The notes: generated by a model not told the origin, from the letters alone. DNA of 64,000 nt from Carettochelys insculpta (GCF_033958435.1 NC_134145.1:39645501-39709500); one strand, 5' to 3'; counted from the first letter of the stretch, positions 1 through 59,582 are shown. Made by a program: numbers and translations.

Positions 1-644
1 GCTTTCTTTTGGGCCCTTAATAATGTCCCTTTGAAAAACTGCCAACTCTCCTCAGCCATTTTTCCCCTCAGTTTAGCTTCCCATGGGACCTTACCTACCA
101 GCTGTCTGAGTTTACCAAAATCTGCCTTCCTGAAATCCATTATCTCTATTGTACTGTTTTCCCTTCTACCCTTCTGTAGAATTGTGAACTCTATGATTTC
201 ATGATCACTTTCACCCAAGCATCCTTCCACTTTCAGTTCTCAATAATTTCCTCCCTATTTGTTAAAATTAAATCTAGAACAGCTTCCCCCCTGGTAGCTT
301 TTTCAACCTTTTGGAATAAAAAGTTGTCTGCAATGCAATCCAAGAATTTATTGGACAGTCTGTCCCCTGCTGTATTAGTTTCCCAACATATACCTGGATA
401 GTTGAAGTCCCCCATCACCACCAAATTCTGGGCCCTGGATGATTTTGTTAGCTGTTTAAAGAAAGCCTCATCCACCTCTTCCACCTGGCTAGGGTGCCTG
501 TAGTAGATTCCTAGTAGGACCTCACCCTTGTTTTTTACTCTTCTGAGTCTAACCCAGAGACTTTCAACCCATCCATCTCCTACGTCCATCTGCACCTCTT
601 GATTGTGTTCATATCCTTTCCTGTGTTCGTGCTCCCTAGGCAAC
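1..644 (-). mobile_element. CR1-type LINE fragment, endonuclease end
   Basis: Reading the minus strand, bases about 640 to 233 encode an open stretch with the endonuclease signature [10 protein letters not shown] followed by a LDLILTN block. Both are typical of the apurinic-type endonuclease domain of CR1/L3-like non-LTR retrotransposons. The similarity continues through stops to position 1 (a block resembling the linker between endonuclease and reverse transcriptase), so the copy leaves the window at the left edge. At about 644 it joins the broken Harbinger transposase in the same frame, giving an artificial 574-codon reading frame. No target duplication was identified. Family level is confident; the subfamily is not. 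Confidence 0.75.
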
Positions 645-1830
645 GAGATTGATTGCAGGTCCTGGCTTGGATGGGTGTGTCTGGTGTATGGCCAAATCAG
701 CCAGGCCTGCAGGGGGTAGGCCAAGTCCGCAACGATGCAGGGCGGCATTGTTGTGTCCACAATGCGGAGCTCCTGCCAGATAATGAAGGTCCTCTCGGCC
801 ATGTGACGTCCCAGCCCCGACTTCCGGAAGACCTTCACATCATTGGCATGGCTGGAGCAGCCCATGCAGATGTCCTGGAACTGGCCTTTTGTGTCAACAA
901 GCACCTGCAGGACCATCGAGCCCTTGTGATTCACGTAGGTCCCGTGGCTGTGCTCTGGGGCCCAGAGGTCAATGTGGGTGCCAGACTGGGCCCAAAGCAG
1001 TTTGGGAAGCCCAGCTCCTCGAAGCCCTGGATGGCGACATCCAGGTCCCCAGTGTGGACCAGCTGCCCCAGGAGCACCTTGTTGATGGCATGGACAACCT
1101 GCAGGGCATAGGGGGTGCACTCGTGAGTGTGGGGTGGGGTGCGGCTTGCCAGCCTGTCCCTGTACCCGTCCCCGCCCCTGTCGCCGGTGTGCCTGCCCAT
1201 CCCCATCCCTGCTCCTGTCCCAAGCTGGGGCTGCCCCCCATTTCCCAATGGTGCCCCTTCCCAGGGCCCCCTCCACCCCATGTGGACTAGGTGTGACCTG
1301 GGCACTGCTTATGTCGACAAGGATGGCCCCAACAGTGGCCTTGCCCATCCCAAACTGATCGCCGACAGATCGGTAACTGTCCGTGGTTGCCAGCTTCCAC
1401 AGGGCGATCGCCACCCTTTTCTGAAGCAGGGGGGGTGCTGGCCTCAGGCAGGTTTCCCAGTGCCGGAGGACTGGGGCAAGCCAGTGGCACAGCTCCAGGA
1501 ATGTTCCCTTGGTCATCCTGAAGTTCTGAAGTCTTTGCCCCAGTCCTCCAGCACCAGCCGGTCCCACCAGTCGCTGCTTATGGGGAAGCTCCACAGGCAG
1601 CGGATAACCTGGGGAACTGGCTGGGGACGTTGCACCTGGAGGATGGCCTCCAGGAGGGTGGCTATTGGGGTGGCCACCTGGAGCCACTGGAGCACAGTGG
1701 CCAGGACCTTGGCCAGTGTGCTGGCAACAGCTGCAATGGAGGCGGGGGTGCTGCTTGGGGGCCATGGGGACCTGTGATGACTCTTCTTTTCTCTCTCCTG
1801 ACATGCCTGGGGACAGGTTGCTGGCCCTTG
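645..1830 (-). pseudogene. Harbinger transposase pseudogene (copy A1)
   Basis: The minus strand carries exon-1-like sequence at about 1320-1790, including [14 protein letters not shown] and a helix-turn-helix-like block [20 protein letters not shown]. Exon-2-like sequence at about 645-1112 begins [10 protein letters not shown]. The DGTHI block is damaged: GAxDGTHI has become a frame-shifted or altered [10 protein letters not shown]. The [12 protein letters not shown] block containing the second catalytic Asp is still readable. The third catalytic block (E in VExxFGxLK) is lost where the CR1 fragment begins. It cannot encode an active enzyme. Confidence 0.75.
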
Positions 1831-2100
1831 GCATGTGCAGACTGAGGCATGTGGGGGCTCCCTTTAAAAGGGATGGCGGGCTGTGGCCCTGGAAGGGCTT
1901 ATCCACCATGCAGGGTCGCCCATGGTGCTTCCAGTTCCTGTTCTTTTGAAAGAGCATGCTGGTGTGTGTGGATGCTCCCTTTCAAAAGTGCGCTGGGGGC
2001 CTTTCGAAATAACGGATCAAACCTTCATTCCTGCTGGTGTGTGTGGATGCTCCCTTTCAGAAGACGTTCTTTCAAAACACAGCTGTAGTGTAGACGCACT
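645..2100 (-). mobile_element. Harbinger remnant A1 (family 2), transposase half only
   Basis: This is the transposase-side half of a PIF/Harbinger DNA transposon. The right end (about 2080-2100) reads GTGTAGACGC toward the flank, the reverse of the GCGTCTACAC terminal motif seen in other copies. A TTTAAAAGGG box at 1863-1872 precedes the transposase, as in the other copies. The Myb-gene half is missing on the left, where a CR1 fragment joins at about 644. The interior resembles copy E (20726-24681) more than copies B, C and D, so I place it in a second, older family. Confidence 0.7.
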
Positions 2101-2418
2101 CTAAGCAAACTTTCGAAAGCATCTTCGAACAAACAAGTCTGTTCTGTTGAAGTAGGTCTTTTGCTCTCATGGTGGGAAGAGTACTTCCCAAAGACTGTTT
2201 CAAAAGACAGCACATCTAGATGCTCTGCAGCCTGTTGTTTTGAAAGAAGGTGTCCTTCATGGAGGCGATCAGCTGGCAGCACCGCTCCCAGCACAAGTGG
2301 AGCTCTATGGTTCTAGCATCTGGCCTCATTTAAGGAAGCTCCCACAAAGCCACAGACAGGATGCTGAGTGCTTGCAGGCAGCAGGGAGCCCACACTGCTG
2401 CACAGACCACTTCCTGCC

Positions 2419-5083
2419 ACAATGCCTCCTCCAGCCCGCCCTGCTATCTGGCACTATGGCCAGCACCCGGATCCCTGCCCACTCCACAGGGCACCCCCCC
2501 CCAAGGACACTGGGGAGTCCTCCCAGGAGGGGAACCAGGCCCCAAAGTGCCAGGTCCCATCATGGGCTGAGGCTGAGCTGCAGGACCTTCTCTCTCTTTG
2601 GGAAGATGAGTAGTTTCTGCACCAGATGGGCCTCGGGCACCAGAACATGGTGGCTGTCAAGTGCCTGTTGAAGGGCCTCACTGGCTGGGGTCGCCGCACC
2701 CACACCCTGGACCAAGTGAGGTCCAAGGTGAAGGGTCTCTGCCAGAGCTATTGCAGGGCCTGACACACAGCTGGAAAGTCAAGGGCAGGGCCCACCAGCT
2801 TTCCTTGCATTAAAGAACTGGACTTCCTCCTTGGGCCATGGTCCTTGACATGGTGGACCTCAAAACTGAGCCAGAGCCCAAGACAGGGACAGAGAGGAGG
2901 ACTGCCAGGGACCAGCAGCTGGCTCCAGCGATGACATAAGAACATAAGAATGGCCATACTGGGTCAGACCAAAGGTCCATCCAGCCCAGTATCCTGTCTG
3001 CCGACGGTGGCCAATGCCAGGTGCCCCAGAGAAGGAGAACAGAAGACAATGATCAAGTGATTTATCTCCTGCCATCCATCTCCTGCCCTTGTTCTGAAGG
3101 CTAGGGCACCATACTTTACCCCTGGCTAATAGCCATTTATGGACCTAACCTGCAAAAATTTATTGAGCTCAGTTTTAAACCCTAATAACGTCCAGGCCTT
3201 CACAGCCTCCTCCGGCAAGGAGTTCCACAGGTTGACTGTGCGCTGTGTGAAGAAAAATTTCCTTTTATTGGTTTTGAACCTACCACCCATCAATTTCATT
3301 TGGTGTCCCCTAGTTCTTGTATTATGGGAAAAGGTAAATAATTTTTCTATATTCACTTTCTCCACACCATTCACGATTTTATATACCTCTATCATATCGC
3401 CCCTCAATCGCCTCTTTTCCAGACTGAAAAGTCCCAGTCTCTCTAGCCTCTCCCCATATGGGACCCGTTCCAAACCCCTAATCATCTTAGTCGCCCTTTT
3501 CTGAACCTTTTCTAATGCCAATATATCTTTTTTGAGGTGAGGAGACCACATCTGCACACAGTACTCAAGATGTGGGCGTACCATAGTTTTATATAGGGGA
3601 AGTATGATATCTTCTGTCTTATTATCTATCCCTTTTTTAATAATTCCTAACAGACTATTTGCTTTACTAACTGCCGCTGCACACTGTGTGGATGTCTTCA
3701 GAGAACTATCCAGTATAACTCCAAGATCCCTTTCCTGATCTGTCGTAGCTAAATTTGACCCCATCATGTTGTACGTGTAATCTGGGTTATTTTTTTCCAA
3801 TGTGCATTACTTTACACTTACCCACATTAAATTTAATTTGCCATTTTGCTGCCCAATCACTCAGTAATGACAAGGGCTTGGGTGAGAGTGACCTCATCAT
3901 TGATGTCCTGTCTGGCCCATCCATCTGGGCCCTTTCTGACCATGCCTTGCCTGAGTTCCTGGAGAGACCCAGAGGTAGGTACTCAGTCCTACCCAGGGTG
4001 GCCGCAGCCCACCCACACAACCTTTGGTCCCAGGGCATATGTACGCAATATGGCCCCACCCTGCCCGGCCTCAGAGGGCTGACATGTGGTTCTTGGCACC
4101 ATGTGGCTGGGACAGCACCACAAGCTGCCCAGTGGCAGGACTGGAGGGTGGGGATGGGTGTGGGGGGCTGAGGGGAGCTTGTACTCCTGGTACCCACATG
4201 GGGAACCCTGGGATGCAGCCCTTGCAGGGCCTCTGGAATGTGTGTGTGTGTGAGGGGGATTACAGGGGCCATTGCTCGGGAGTAATGGCCCTTCCCCACC
4301 CCACCCCTCCGTCTCCACAGCTCCAGCAGCTGGCCACTGGACAAGCCCTGTGACAGTCCCAGGGAACCCAACCGCTGAGGGCAAGGGGGAGCAGCCTGGA
4401 CCCTGACTGCAGACACAGCGGGGATGCCGCCACCAGGGCGGGGAGGAGGAGGTGGGGGAGGCAGCCCACATGGTAGCCCCACAGGACTGGACTGGTGTGC
4501 TGCGGGAGTGGCTTGCCATGGAGCAGAAGGCCTGGGACCAAGTGGCGGCCAACCTGGATGCCCTGACCAAGGCCTTGGTTGGCCACCAGGCCCCGGCCAC
4601 TGCCTCATCGTGAGCCACTCCGCACCTACTCCCACCGCACCATCCCCAGCCCTCCCGCCCTTCCCCAGCCCTCCCAACCTTCCTGATTCCCCATCCCACT
4701 CCCCCCCCCGCAGTGGTGGCCCATGAGCCTGACCTTAAGTCCCTGGTCCCACCCCCACCTCCTGCAGGCCAATCTTGTGTGCCTGGCCCACACATTACTG
4801 GCCAGGGCTGTCCAGATGGAGGCCTCGCCCCTCCCCTCCAGTGTGCCAACCCTGGCAAGGCTGCAGGCACCGTGCCCCAGCCATGCCCCTACCTCCCTGT
4901 GCCAAGCCCTGGCCCAACCCCAACTGGACCCCTGGATATGGGGAGGAACGGGTGGGCAAAGGGGATCCTGGACCTTGAGCCCTGTCAAGAGGTAAGGCCC
5001 TCCTGCCTCCAACCCAGTTCCCTGGGGCTTGCAGGGTGCCCACCAAGCCCCTGTGCAGAGCCCCCCCACCCGAGCCCCTGTTA
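2419..5083 (+). pseudogene. Myb/SANT-like Harbinger protein pseudogene (copy A2)
   Basis: A Myb/SANT-like DNA-binding domain is readable at about 2556-2765 (SWAEAELQDLLSLWEDE, then LDQVRSKVKGLCQSY after an in-frame stop). Its counterparts are the intact domains of copies B and C. The family's leucine- and tryptophan-rich C-terminal segment survives at about 4480-4610 (LREWLAMEQKAWDQVAANL). A CR1 element splits the pseudogene at 2937-3866, and there are several stops. In animal Harbinger elements this second protein is thought to bind the element ends and help the transposase enter the nucleus. That role is family knowledge, not something shown here. Confidence 0.65.
2937..3866 (-). mobile_element. 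CR1 LINE, 5'-truncated, with target duplication
   Basis: The minus strand encodes the C-terminal part of a CR1 reverse transcriptase (about 3126-3866): [31 protein letters not shown] and the terminal WNSLPEEAV block. A typical CR1 3' untranslated region follows, ending in the tandem octamer ATTCTTATGTTCTTATG at 2937-2953 (read on the minus strand). The hexamer ATGACA occurs at 2931-2936 and again at 3867-3872, which fits a target-site duplication. Removing the insertion rejoins the Myb-like pseudogene of remnant A2. Confidence 0.88.
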
Positions 5084-5145
5084 GCTGGTCCCCCTCCCAC
5101 CTGTAAATAGATTCCTCAGTCATGGAGAGGCAGACAGTTAAAGTC

Positions 5146-5159
5146 AATAAAAGTTTATT
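5146..5159. terminator. Overlapping convergent polyadenylation signals (copy A2)
   Basis: AATAAA on the plus strand (5146-5151) is followed two bases later by AATAAA on the minus strand (TTTATT at 5154-5159). It lies between the 3' ends of the two facing Harbinger genes and is placed to serve both. This is inferred from position only. Confidence 0.5.
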
Positions 5160-5239
5160 TTTCAGTTTTACCCTTGGCATGGATAGTGGTGAGTTTATGT
5201 TCAGGGTGGTGTGTGTGTGTGGGGGGGGGGGGGGAGGGT

Positions 5240-6272
5240 CACTGTGGCTGCTGCTCAAAGGCCTGGTGCAGGGCCTCCTACAACCTGTCCTGCTGGGCTG
5301 ATGGCACAGGGTGCTGGGGGCTGTTTGTACCTGTGCCCCACCTCAGCAGCCCACTCCTGCATGAAGGGGTTGTGCTTTGCCTCCACCAAGTGGTGCAGGG
5401 TGCAGCAGGCCCTGACCTCTCCCAGGACACTGGGGCCACCCACCTCCAGCCTGGTGTAGAGGCATCTAAATCTCCCTTCAGTGGCTGAACACCCACTTGA
5501 TGATATTGCGGGCCTGGTTCAGCCGCTCATTAAAAAAGTCCTGGCTAGGCTGTGTATGACCTCATCAGCTAGGCCTGCAAGGGATAGGCCACATCACCCA
5601 CAATACAGGGCAGCAGTGTTGTGTCCCCAACAGGGAGCTCCCACCGGGGATGCAGGTCCTCTTGTCTATCTGGCGTCACAGCCCCGTTGGCATTGATGAG
5701 TGCCTGCAGCACTATGGAGTGGTAGCCCTTGCCGGATCGGTGACTGTCTGGGTTGGTCAATTTCCAGAGGGCAATGGCCACCCTTTTCTGGAGTGGGAGC
5801 ACCAGCCTCATGTGGGCATTGTGGTGCCGGAGGACTGGGGCGAACCAGTGGCACAGCTCTAGGAATGTCCCTTTGGTCCTCCTGAAGTTCTGTAGCCACT
5901 GATCTTCACCTCAGTCCTCCAGAACCAGCCCAGTTGCTGCTTGTGGGAAAGCCCCACAAACAGTGGGTGACCTGGGGGATCGGGTGCAGATGTTGTGCCC
6001 TGAAGATGTCCTCCAGGAGGGTGGCTAGCAGGGTGGCCACCCAGAGCTGCTGGTGCACTGCAGCCAGGACCATGGCCAATGTGATGGTCACAGCCTCGAT
6101 GGGAGTGGGGAACTGGTCCAGGTCTATGGGGGCCTGGGATGCCTCCTCCACTACCTTCCTCTGCATGCCTGGGGACAGGTAGCTGGCTGTCAGTGTATGC
6201 AGGCCAAGACTTGGGCTGAAGGGGGCCCTTTTAAGGTATGGCAGGCAGCAACCCCAGAAGAGCTCATCCGCC
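5240..6272 (-). pseudogene. Harbinger transposase pseudogene with internal deletion (copy A2)
   Basis: The N-terminal part reads from about 6272 on the minus strand and continues through [19 protein letters not shown] and [16 protein letters not shown]. At about 5735 it jumps directly into the exon-2 block GKGYHSIVLQALI. The end of exon 1, the intron and the first catalytic block (DGTHI) are therefore deleted. The later block VGDVAYPLQA is present, followed by stops and frame changes to about 5240. This is an internally deleted, inactive copy. Confidence 0.72.
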
Positions 6273-6489
6273 ACTTGACCCTGCCCACAGCGCTTCCTGC
6301 CCTTGTTCTTTCAAAAGAGGGCCCTGGGACATGTGGATGCTCTCTTTTGAAAGTGCAATGAGGGCCAAAGGGTGGTTGAACGTTCACTCCCATTTGCATG
6401 TGTGAACACTCTGTTTCCAAAGGCTGTCTTTTGACATTAAGTTTCAAAAGCCTTCCTTTTGAAGTGGTTCTGTAGTGTAGATGCAGCCC

Positions 6490-7223
6490 TAGTATGTAGC
6501 AGGAATCTGTCAACAGCAGTTCTGTCATGATTTCTCTTTCAACAGTAACGTCAGTCGACAGGATGCTTCTAGTGTAGACATAACTAAAAAGTTAACATAT
6601 TTGGAAATAAACTGATCTCATTTGGTGTGATGCAGGTAGAGTTAACAAGTGAAATATCTTCGAAAAGGATCTGGAAAATGAGCAAATGTTTAATTTTATG
6701 AGAAAAGAACAAATTGTTCATAAAAATAATTTCCATTTTCTGCTAAAAAGGATTTGAAAAGTGTTTGTTCTAAACCTCAGTATTTTGGGGGTATGGACCA
6801 ATTGTATTTTGTAATGAGACTTCTGCCTTTCATAAGTTGTGATATACAGCATGATAACAAAATAATTCTGTATAGTTCTTGATGTTGTATACCATTTTCT
6901 TCTCTTATACCAGGCCATTTGAAAAAAACAAGTAAATAAATCCCCCACAAACAGCCCCTCTTCCCAATTCGGAACCTGGCAGTATTAGCAAAAATCACAG
7001 GTTTCACTGAAAACTTGTTCTTAACAGAACTGCTTTTTGATCAGAGGCAGCAATAATATTTCAGTCAATAACCAAAACTTTTTGCAAAGTATCTGTTGTA
7101 GTTTGTTTCATCATGCGATACATTTCCCCTTTCAAATCAATAAACCAGGAGAGTATATAATAATGTATGCAACAGGAGTGCTAATGCTTAATGTAGTACT
7201 TGGAATTCCCAGGGAAACTATCA
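6490..7223. other. AT-rich spacer, no gene seen
   Basis: Downstream flank of OLFM3. I see no coding pattern. A short MITE-like end (GTCGACAGG ... AGTGTAGACATAAC) lies at 6545-6585; the rest is unassigned AT-rich sequence. Confidence 0.5.
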
Positions 7224-8101
7224 TGATGGATAACTAGGGGGAGAAGTAGATTCGTTGGAAGGTAGAGAGAGAATCCAGAGGGACCTGGATAAATTGGAGG
7301 ACTGGGCCAAAAGAAATCTGATGTGGTTCAATAAGGAGAAGTGTAGAGTCCTGCACCTGGGGTGGAAGAATCCCAAGCATTGTTACAGGCTGGGGACCGA
7401 CTGGCTCAGCAGCAGTACAATGGAAAGGGACCTAGGGGTTATGGTGGATGAAAGGCTGGATATGAGTAAACAGTGTGCCCTTGTAGCCAAGAAGGCTAAT
7501 GGCATATTGGGGTGCATTAGAAGGAGCATTTCGAGCAGATCTAGAGAAGTAGTTATTCCTCTTTATTCGGTACTGGTGAGGCCGCATCTGGAATATTGTG
7601 TCCAGTTTTGGGCTCCCCAGTATAAAAAGGATGTGGATTTGCTGGAGCAGATTCAGCGAAGGACAACAAAAATGATTAAGGGTCTGGAGCACAAGACCTA
7701 TGAGGACAGGCTGGGGGATTTGGGCTTGTTTAGTTTACAGAAGAGAAGACTTAGAGGTGATTTAATAGCAGCCTTCAACTTCCTGAAGGGGAGCTCTAAA
7801 AAGGAGGGTGAGAAACTGTTCTCAGTGGTGTCAGATGGCAGAACAAGGAGTAAAGGTCTGAAGTTGAAGAGGGAGCGGTGTAGGTTAGATATTAGGAAAA
7901 CCTACTTCACAAGGTGGGTGGTGAAGCATTGGAATGTGTTGCCTAGAGAGGTGGTGGATGCTCCATCCCTTGAGGTTTTTAAGTCCTGGCTGGACAAGGT
8001 CCTGGCTAGTATGACTTAGTGGGGGTTGATCCTGCTTGAAGCAGAGGGCTGGATTAGATGACCTCCAAAGGTCCCTTCCATCCCTGTGATTCTGTGGATA
8101 C
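7224..8101 (+). mobile_element. CR1 LINE 3' end
   Basis: The plus strand has an unbroken 254-codon frame (7255-8019) encoding the C-terminal part of a CR1 reverse transcriptase: [51 protein letters not shown] and [21 protein letters not shown] short 3' untranslated region follows (GGTTGATCCTGCTTGAAGC ... GATGACCTCC), ending near 8101. This is a heavily 5'-truncated but young-looking copy: the frame has no stop over 760 bases. The exact 5' junction is uncertain. Confidence 0.88.
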
Positions 8102-8264
8102 CAGATGTCATGGCTGACCACTTAACTGCTTTTTTTTTTTTTTCTGAGTAATATATGCTTAGATGAGCCTTCCCTCAGTGGAAACGTGTTCCTGTAGTTG
8201 TAGGTAATGAAGTTGGTAGATCCAGGAAAACTATCTACCTTCTATCTCCTCTTCCATAATGGCA

Positions 8265-8983
8265 TTTATTACAACCAGCCACAGGGGCAGCTCACAAATA
8301 TAAGAGTGTGGGCTGAAGCAGCACCCAGCATACAGTACTAAGTCTCTCTCCTTTGCTCCTGTTGTGCTTATGTAAGTCTTGAGAGTCTGTTCCCTTAGGA
8401 GGAACCCAGTTACAGGTCATAGGAAGAAGAATGAGGTTTTCTGCTACTGATAGAGACAGCAACAAAACATGAGAGCAAAATAACACCAAAATTAGAAAGT
8501 GAAAAAATACATCAGAAGGAAAACTAATTAGAGGGAAGAAATGGCAGGAGAAAGAAAATGTGAGAGACGATGATAGCAATAAAGATTGGCACAAGAAGAG
8601 ACAGGTTGATAGTCTTGATTTGCTAGCAAGCTCCAAGTGTGTTTGGGGTGGACTAACCAGCCAAAGGTCAGGGATCTGCTGTCACATGTTTGTTAAAGTT
8701 TAAAGTTGACCAGAGTTTAGAATTGTGACTTAAACTTCAGTGTATTTTATAAAAAATAGTACTTAGTTTACTTTCACAGGTGTGAAGAGTTACAATTGCA
8801 CAATGGTGGTTACAATGGCAGAAATACATATCATCAATAAACTGCAAGAGTTCAAAACATACTGTACAGCACCATATCAGAAATTGTGTGATGGCAACAT
8901 GAATCATATACATTTTTTCAAAGTAAATCAAATCCCAAAAGTCTTTCTCTTGGTTTAATAATAATAATAATGATAATAACAAC

Positions 8984-9023
<40 letters not shown>

Positions 9024-9439
9024 TGCATTACGCTTCACATTGCTACCAAAGTATTTCCTGATGTTGAGTCATAGGAAGATTTAAAAAAAGACAAAAGTTA
9101 AAAAAAGACATTCATGCATTTAAGCCACCATTAGTCTCTGACTCTGATATAAGGCAGGTCGTAATCTTTTTAAAACTGTCTTTAGCCACTTAAGCCTTCC
9201 GTAGTGCGTTTCATGACAAGGTCATGGCAGACCTTGTTTTTCAAGAGTTAAGATGCTTGTATTTCCAATGGGTCATTTTTGACAGGCTCCACCACATTTG
9301 GGACACATTGCACAGTAGAAAATGCTTTTGTTTTTAATGAAAAAGAACTTAAATAGAAAGAAATCCAGAAGAATGTTTTAGAGTTTATCACAAATTACAC
9401 TCTTGAAGTGTGTGCATGTGTGTGTATGGGGAAACAAAT
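8265..9439 (-). other. OLFM3: Probable OLFM3 3' untranslated region and downstream flank
   Basis: This region follows the OLFM3 stop codon on the minus strand and contains no other coding pattern. Candidate polyadenylation signals on the minus strand are ATTAAA at 9333-9338, about 100 bases after the stop, and AATAAA at 8265-8270. I cannot tell which is used. An AAT microsatellite lies inside at 8957-9022. Confidence 0.45.
8957..9022. repeat. AAT trinucleotide microsatellite
   Basis: About 66 bases of AAT/ATA repeats with small interruptions (TGATAATAACAACAAT). It is likely to be length-variable and probably lies in the OLFM3 3' region. Confidence 0.95.
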
Positions 9440-57684
<48,245 letters not shown>

Positions 57685-57885
57685 GTTACTCATAGAAGAG
57701 TGCATTTAGAAATCCACGAGGATCTCAAATTGCTTTACAAATATTAATTATAATTCACAATCTTCTCTGCAGTAGGTAACTGAGATCTCTGTTTTGCACA
57801 TGGGAGTATATAAAGAAGGCAAGTGCTCTGCCCAGGGTCACACAATAAATCAGTGGCAGAGATGGGGCCACGACCAGGGAGAACT
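57685..57885 (-). repeat. MIR-like CORE-SINE
   Basis: Read on the minus strand it contains CTCTGCCACTGATTTATTGTG, GTGACCCTGGGCAGAG, a diverged CAGAGATCTCAGTTACCTAC, and TTGTAAAGCAATTTGAGATC. These correspond to the conserved core and tail of MIR-type SINEs shared across amniotes. Very old and without clear ends. Confidence 0.6.
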
Positions 57886-58589
57886 GTCTTTTGCCATACC
57901 TAGCACATAACACCCCCACTCCAATCCGACCTCCACCATGTCAGCCAGTCTGCCCTTAAAAACATTTTGCTGGTTCTCATGATTTTTAGATACCTATTTT
58001 ATTCAAATGTAATGATTTTGCTGATTCTCATTTTGCTTATGGTTCCATTGGCTTCATCTAATTTGCACCAGAATTTATAAGAGCACAAGCAGCCCCAGCT
58101 GGATTGGGTGTATTATATATTGATTTGTTTTACATGTTTTCTCTATTTCAACAAATACTTTGCCTTAGATATGAAAATTTATTTTAGTGGATTGCATGCT
58201 CAGCTGTGCCAAGTAAAGGAGGAGGCATAGATTGCCCACAAGGCTCTAATTTAAGCATCCCTAGGGCTCAGGATTTCCCTTTGGTTCTAACATACCACTG
58301 GAAGGGTACCGTGTTAAGAACTGGAGCAAGGGAGTGCTATAAAAGCCCTCTGTGATGCAACCTTTATGCCAGGCTGCAGTGTGTTGGAGAGAACAAGGAT
58401 TCCCAACTCCCTATTTAAGGCAGATTTAAGTCTCATTTGTACCAGCTCCAAATGGTCACAATCAAAGCCAACTGGCACTGATCTGTCTATTATAGTTATA
58501 TTTATAGAAGAGTGTGTTACGAAAAGTATCTTTCAAGAACTTGTCATCCTTTTTTGTGCAACTACTTTGTACAAATGGCAAACAGTCAC
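57886..58589. other. OLFM3 upstream flank, nothing recognised
   Basis: AT-rich flank with no coding or repeat signal that I can name. Confidence 0.45.
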
Positions 58590-58690
58590 ATGGAAACTTA
58601 CAGACTAACAAATTTATTAGGTCAAGAGCTTTTGCAGGCAAAACTCACTTCCTCAGGTGAAAAATAGAGGGAAAGCAGAAACCAGGGTTT
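58590..58690. mobile_element. Penelope-like end fragment
   Basis: ACAGACTAACAAATTTATTA and AACTCACTTCCTCAGGTGA match the terminal segment of the other Penelope-like copies (TAACAGATTT... CTTCATCAG). Confidence 0.5.
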
Positions 58691-58833
58691 ATAAAGGGCA
58701 GTGGGGGTGGGAAGGGAATGGTCTTACTAATGGCCGGTAACTCCTCCCCGCCCATGCTATGGTCAACAAGTGTATTCAAGCTTTATTATACTGATTATGC
58801 CACATTCTGCTAAGAACAGGAAGTTTACACCAT

Positions 58834-59579
58834 GGCCACGTCTACACTACAGCGATCTTATGAAAGATAGTCTTCCGGAAGATCGCATCTACACACAAAA
58901 AAAGCGGATCGAAAGAGCAATCTGCTCTTTCAAAAGAGCGTCCACACAGCCCCTGCTCTTTTGAAAGAACAGGACAGAGATCTGGCACCATGAGGACTTC
59001 TCTTTTGAGATAAAGAGATAAAGCAACCACATATGCTTTTTTCCAAAGACTCTTTCCAAAAAAGATGCTCTTCCTGATCTGGGAGTAGAAGACGGCTTCC
59101 AGAAAAAGAGCTGAGTTCTTTCAATTTGCGATCAAAAGAGTACATGTCGGCCATTTCTACACAGGCCACTTCCTTCAGAAGTGGCATGCTAATACATGGA
59201 GTGAAAGATGCTAATGAGGTGCAAATGCAAATTCCCCGCACCTCATTAGCATAACGTCACGTGCTTCTTCTTCTTTTTGGGAAGAAGGGGCCTCTGGAAG
59301 AAGGACTTCCTTCTGGAAGCCCCCCCGGGGGCCGCACTTCTGCACAGCATTTTGGAGTCTGGAAGAATGGTCTTCCGGACTCCAAATCACATGACATTAT
59401 GCTCATAAGGCATGGGGAATTTGTATTTGTGCCTCATTAGCATCTTTCATTCCGTGTATTAGCATGCCATTTCTGAAGGAAGTTGCCTGTGTAGAACGGC
59501 CGTTGTGTGTACATGCTCTGGATGGTCTTTTGGAAGAGGGCCTGATATTCTGGAAGGACTTTCTAGTGTAGACACGACC
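58834..59579. mobile_element. MITE with CAT target duplication, containing a second MITE
   Basis: The ends are GGCCACGTCTACACTAC and, inverted, GGTCGTGTCTACACTAG. CAT flanks both sides (58831-58833 and 59580-59582). The total is 746 bases, about 390 without the nested element at 59149-59501. The interior carries CTTTTGAAAGA and CTTCCGGAAGATC motifs and has no coding capacity. Confidence 0.82.
59149..59501. mobile_element. Nested foldback MITE
   Basis: A 353-base palindromic element inside the MITE at 58834-59579. The ends are GGCCATTTCTACACAGGC and, inverted, GGCCGTTCTACACAGGC. The arms TGGCATGCTAATACATGGAG and TCCGTGTATTAGCATGCCAT, and GCTAATGAGGTGC and GCCTCATTAGC, mirror each other. The flanks are GTC (left) and GTT (right), one mismatch. 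Confidence 0.75.
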
Positions 59580-59582
59580 CAT

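Larger units (their letters stand above)
2105..6489. mobile_element. Harbinger remnant A2 (family 2), two-gene layout
   Basis: The layout is that of the complete copies: a Myb-like gene on the plus strand (about 2419-5083) facing a transposase on the minus strand (about 5240-6272). The right end at 6470-6489 reads GTGTAGATGCAGCCC into the flank and is followed by TAG. The left end is not clear, because the sequence at 2105 lacks the GTCTACAC terminal motif; 2105 is only where remnant A1 stops. A CR1 at 2937-3866 interrupts the Myb gene. Both genes are broken. Confidence 0.65.

Noticed and set aside
233..1957. A 574-codon minus-strand frame that could pass for one large protein
   Set aside because: It is two unrelated pieces in one frame: a broken Harbinger transposase (645-1957) and a CR1 endonuclease fragment (233-644), and it reads through the former intron.
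3787..4677. A 296-codon minus-strand frame
   Set aside because: It joins the end of the inserted CR1 reverse transcriptase to antisense Harbinger sequence; the junction is the CR1 target duplication at 3867.
5207..5236. GT/G run near the transposase end of remnant A2
   Set aside because: Simple low-complexity tract without a function that I can support.
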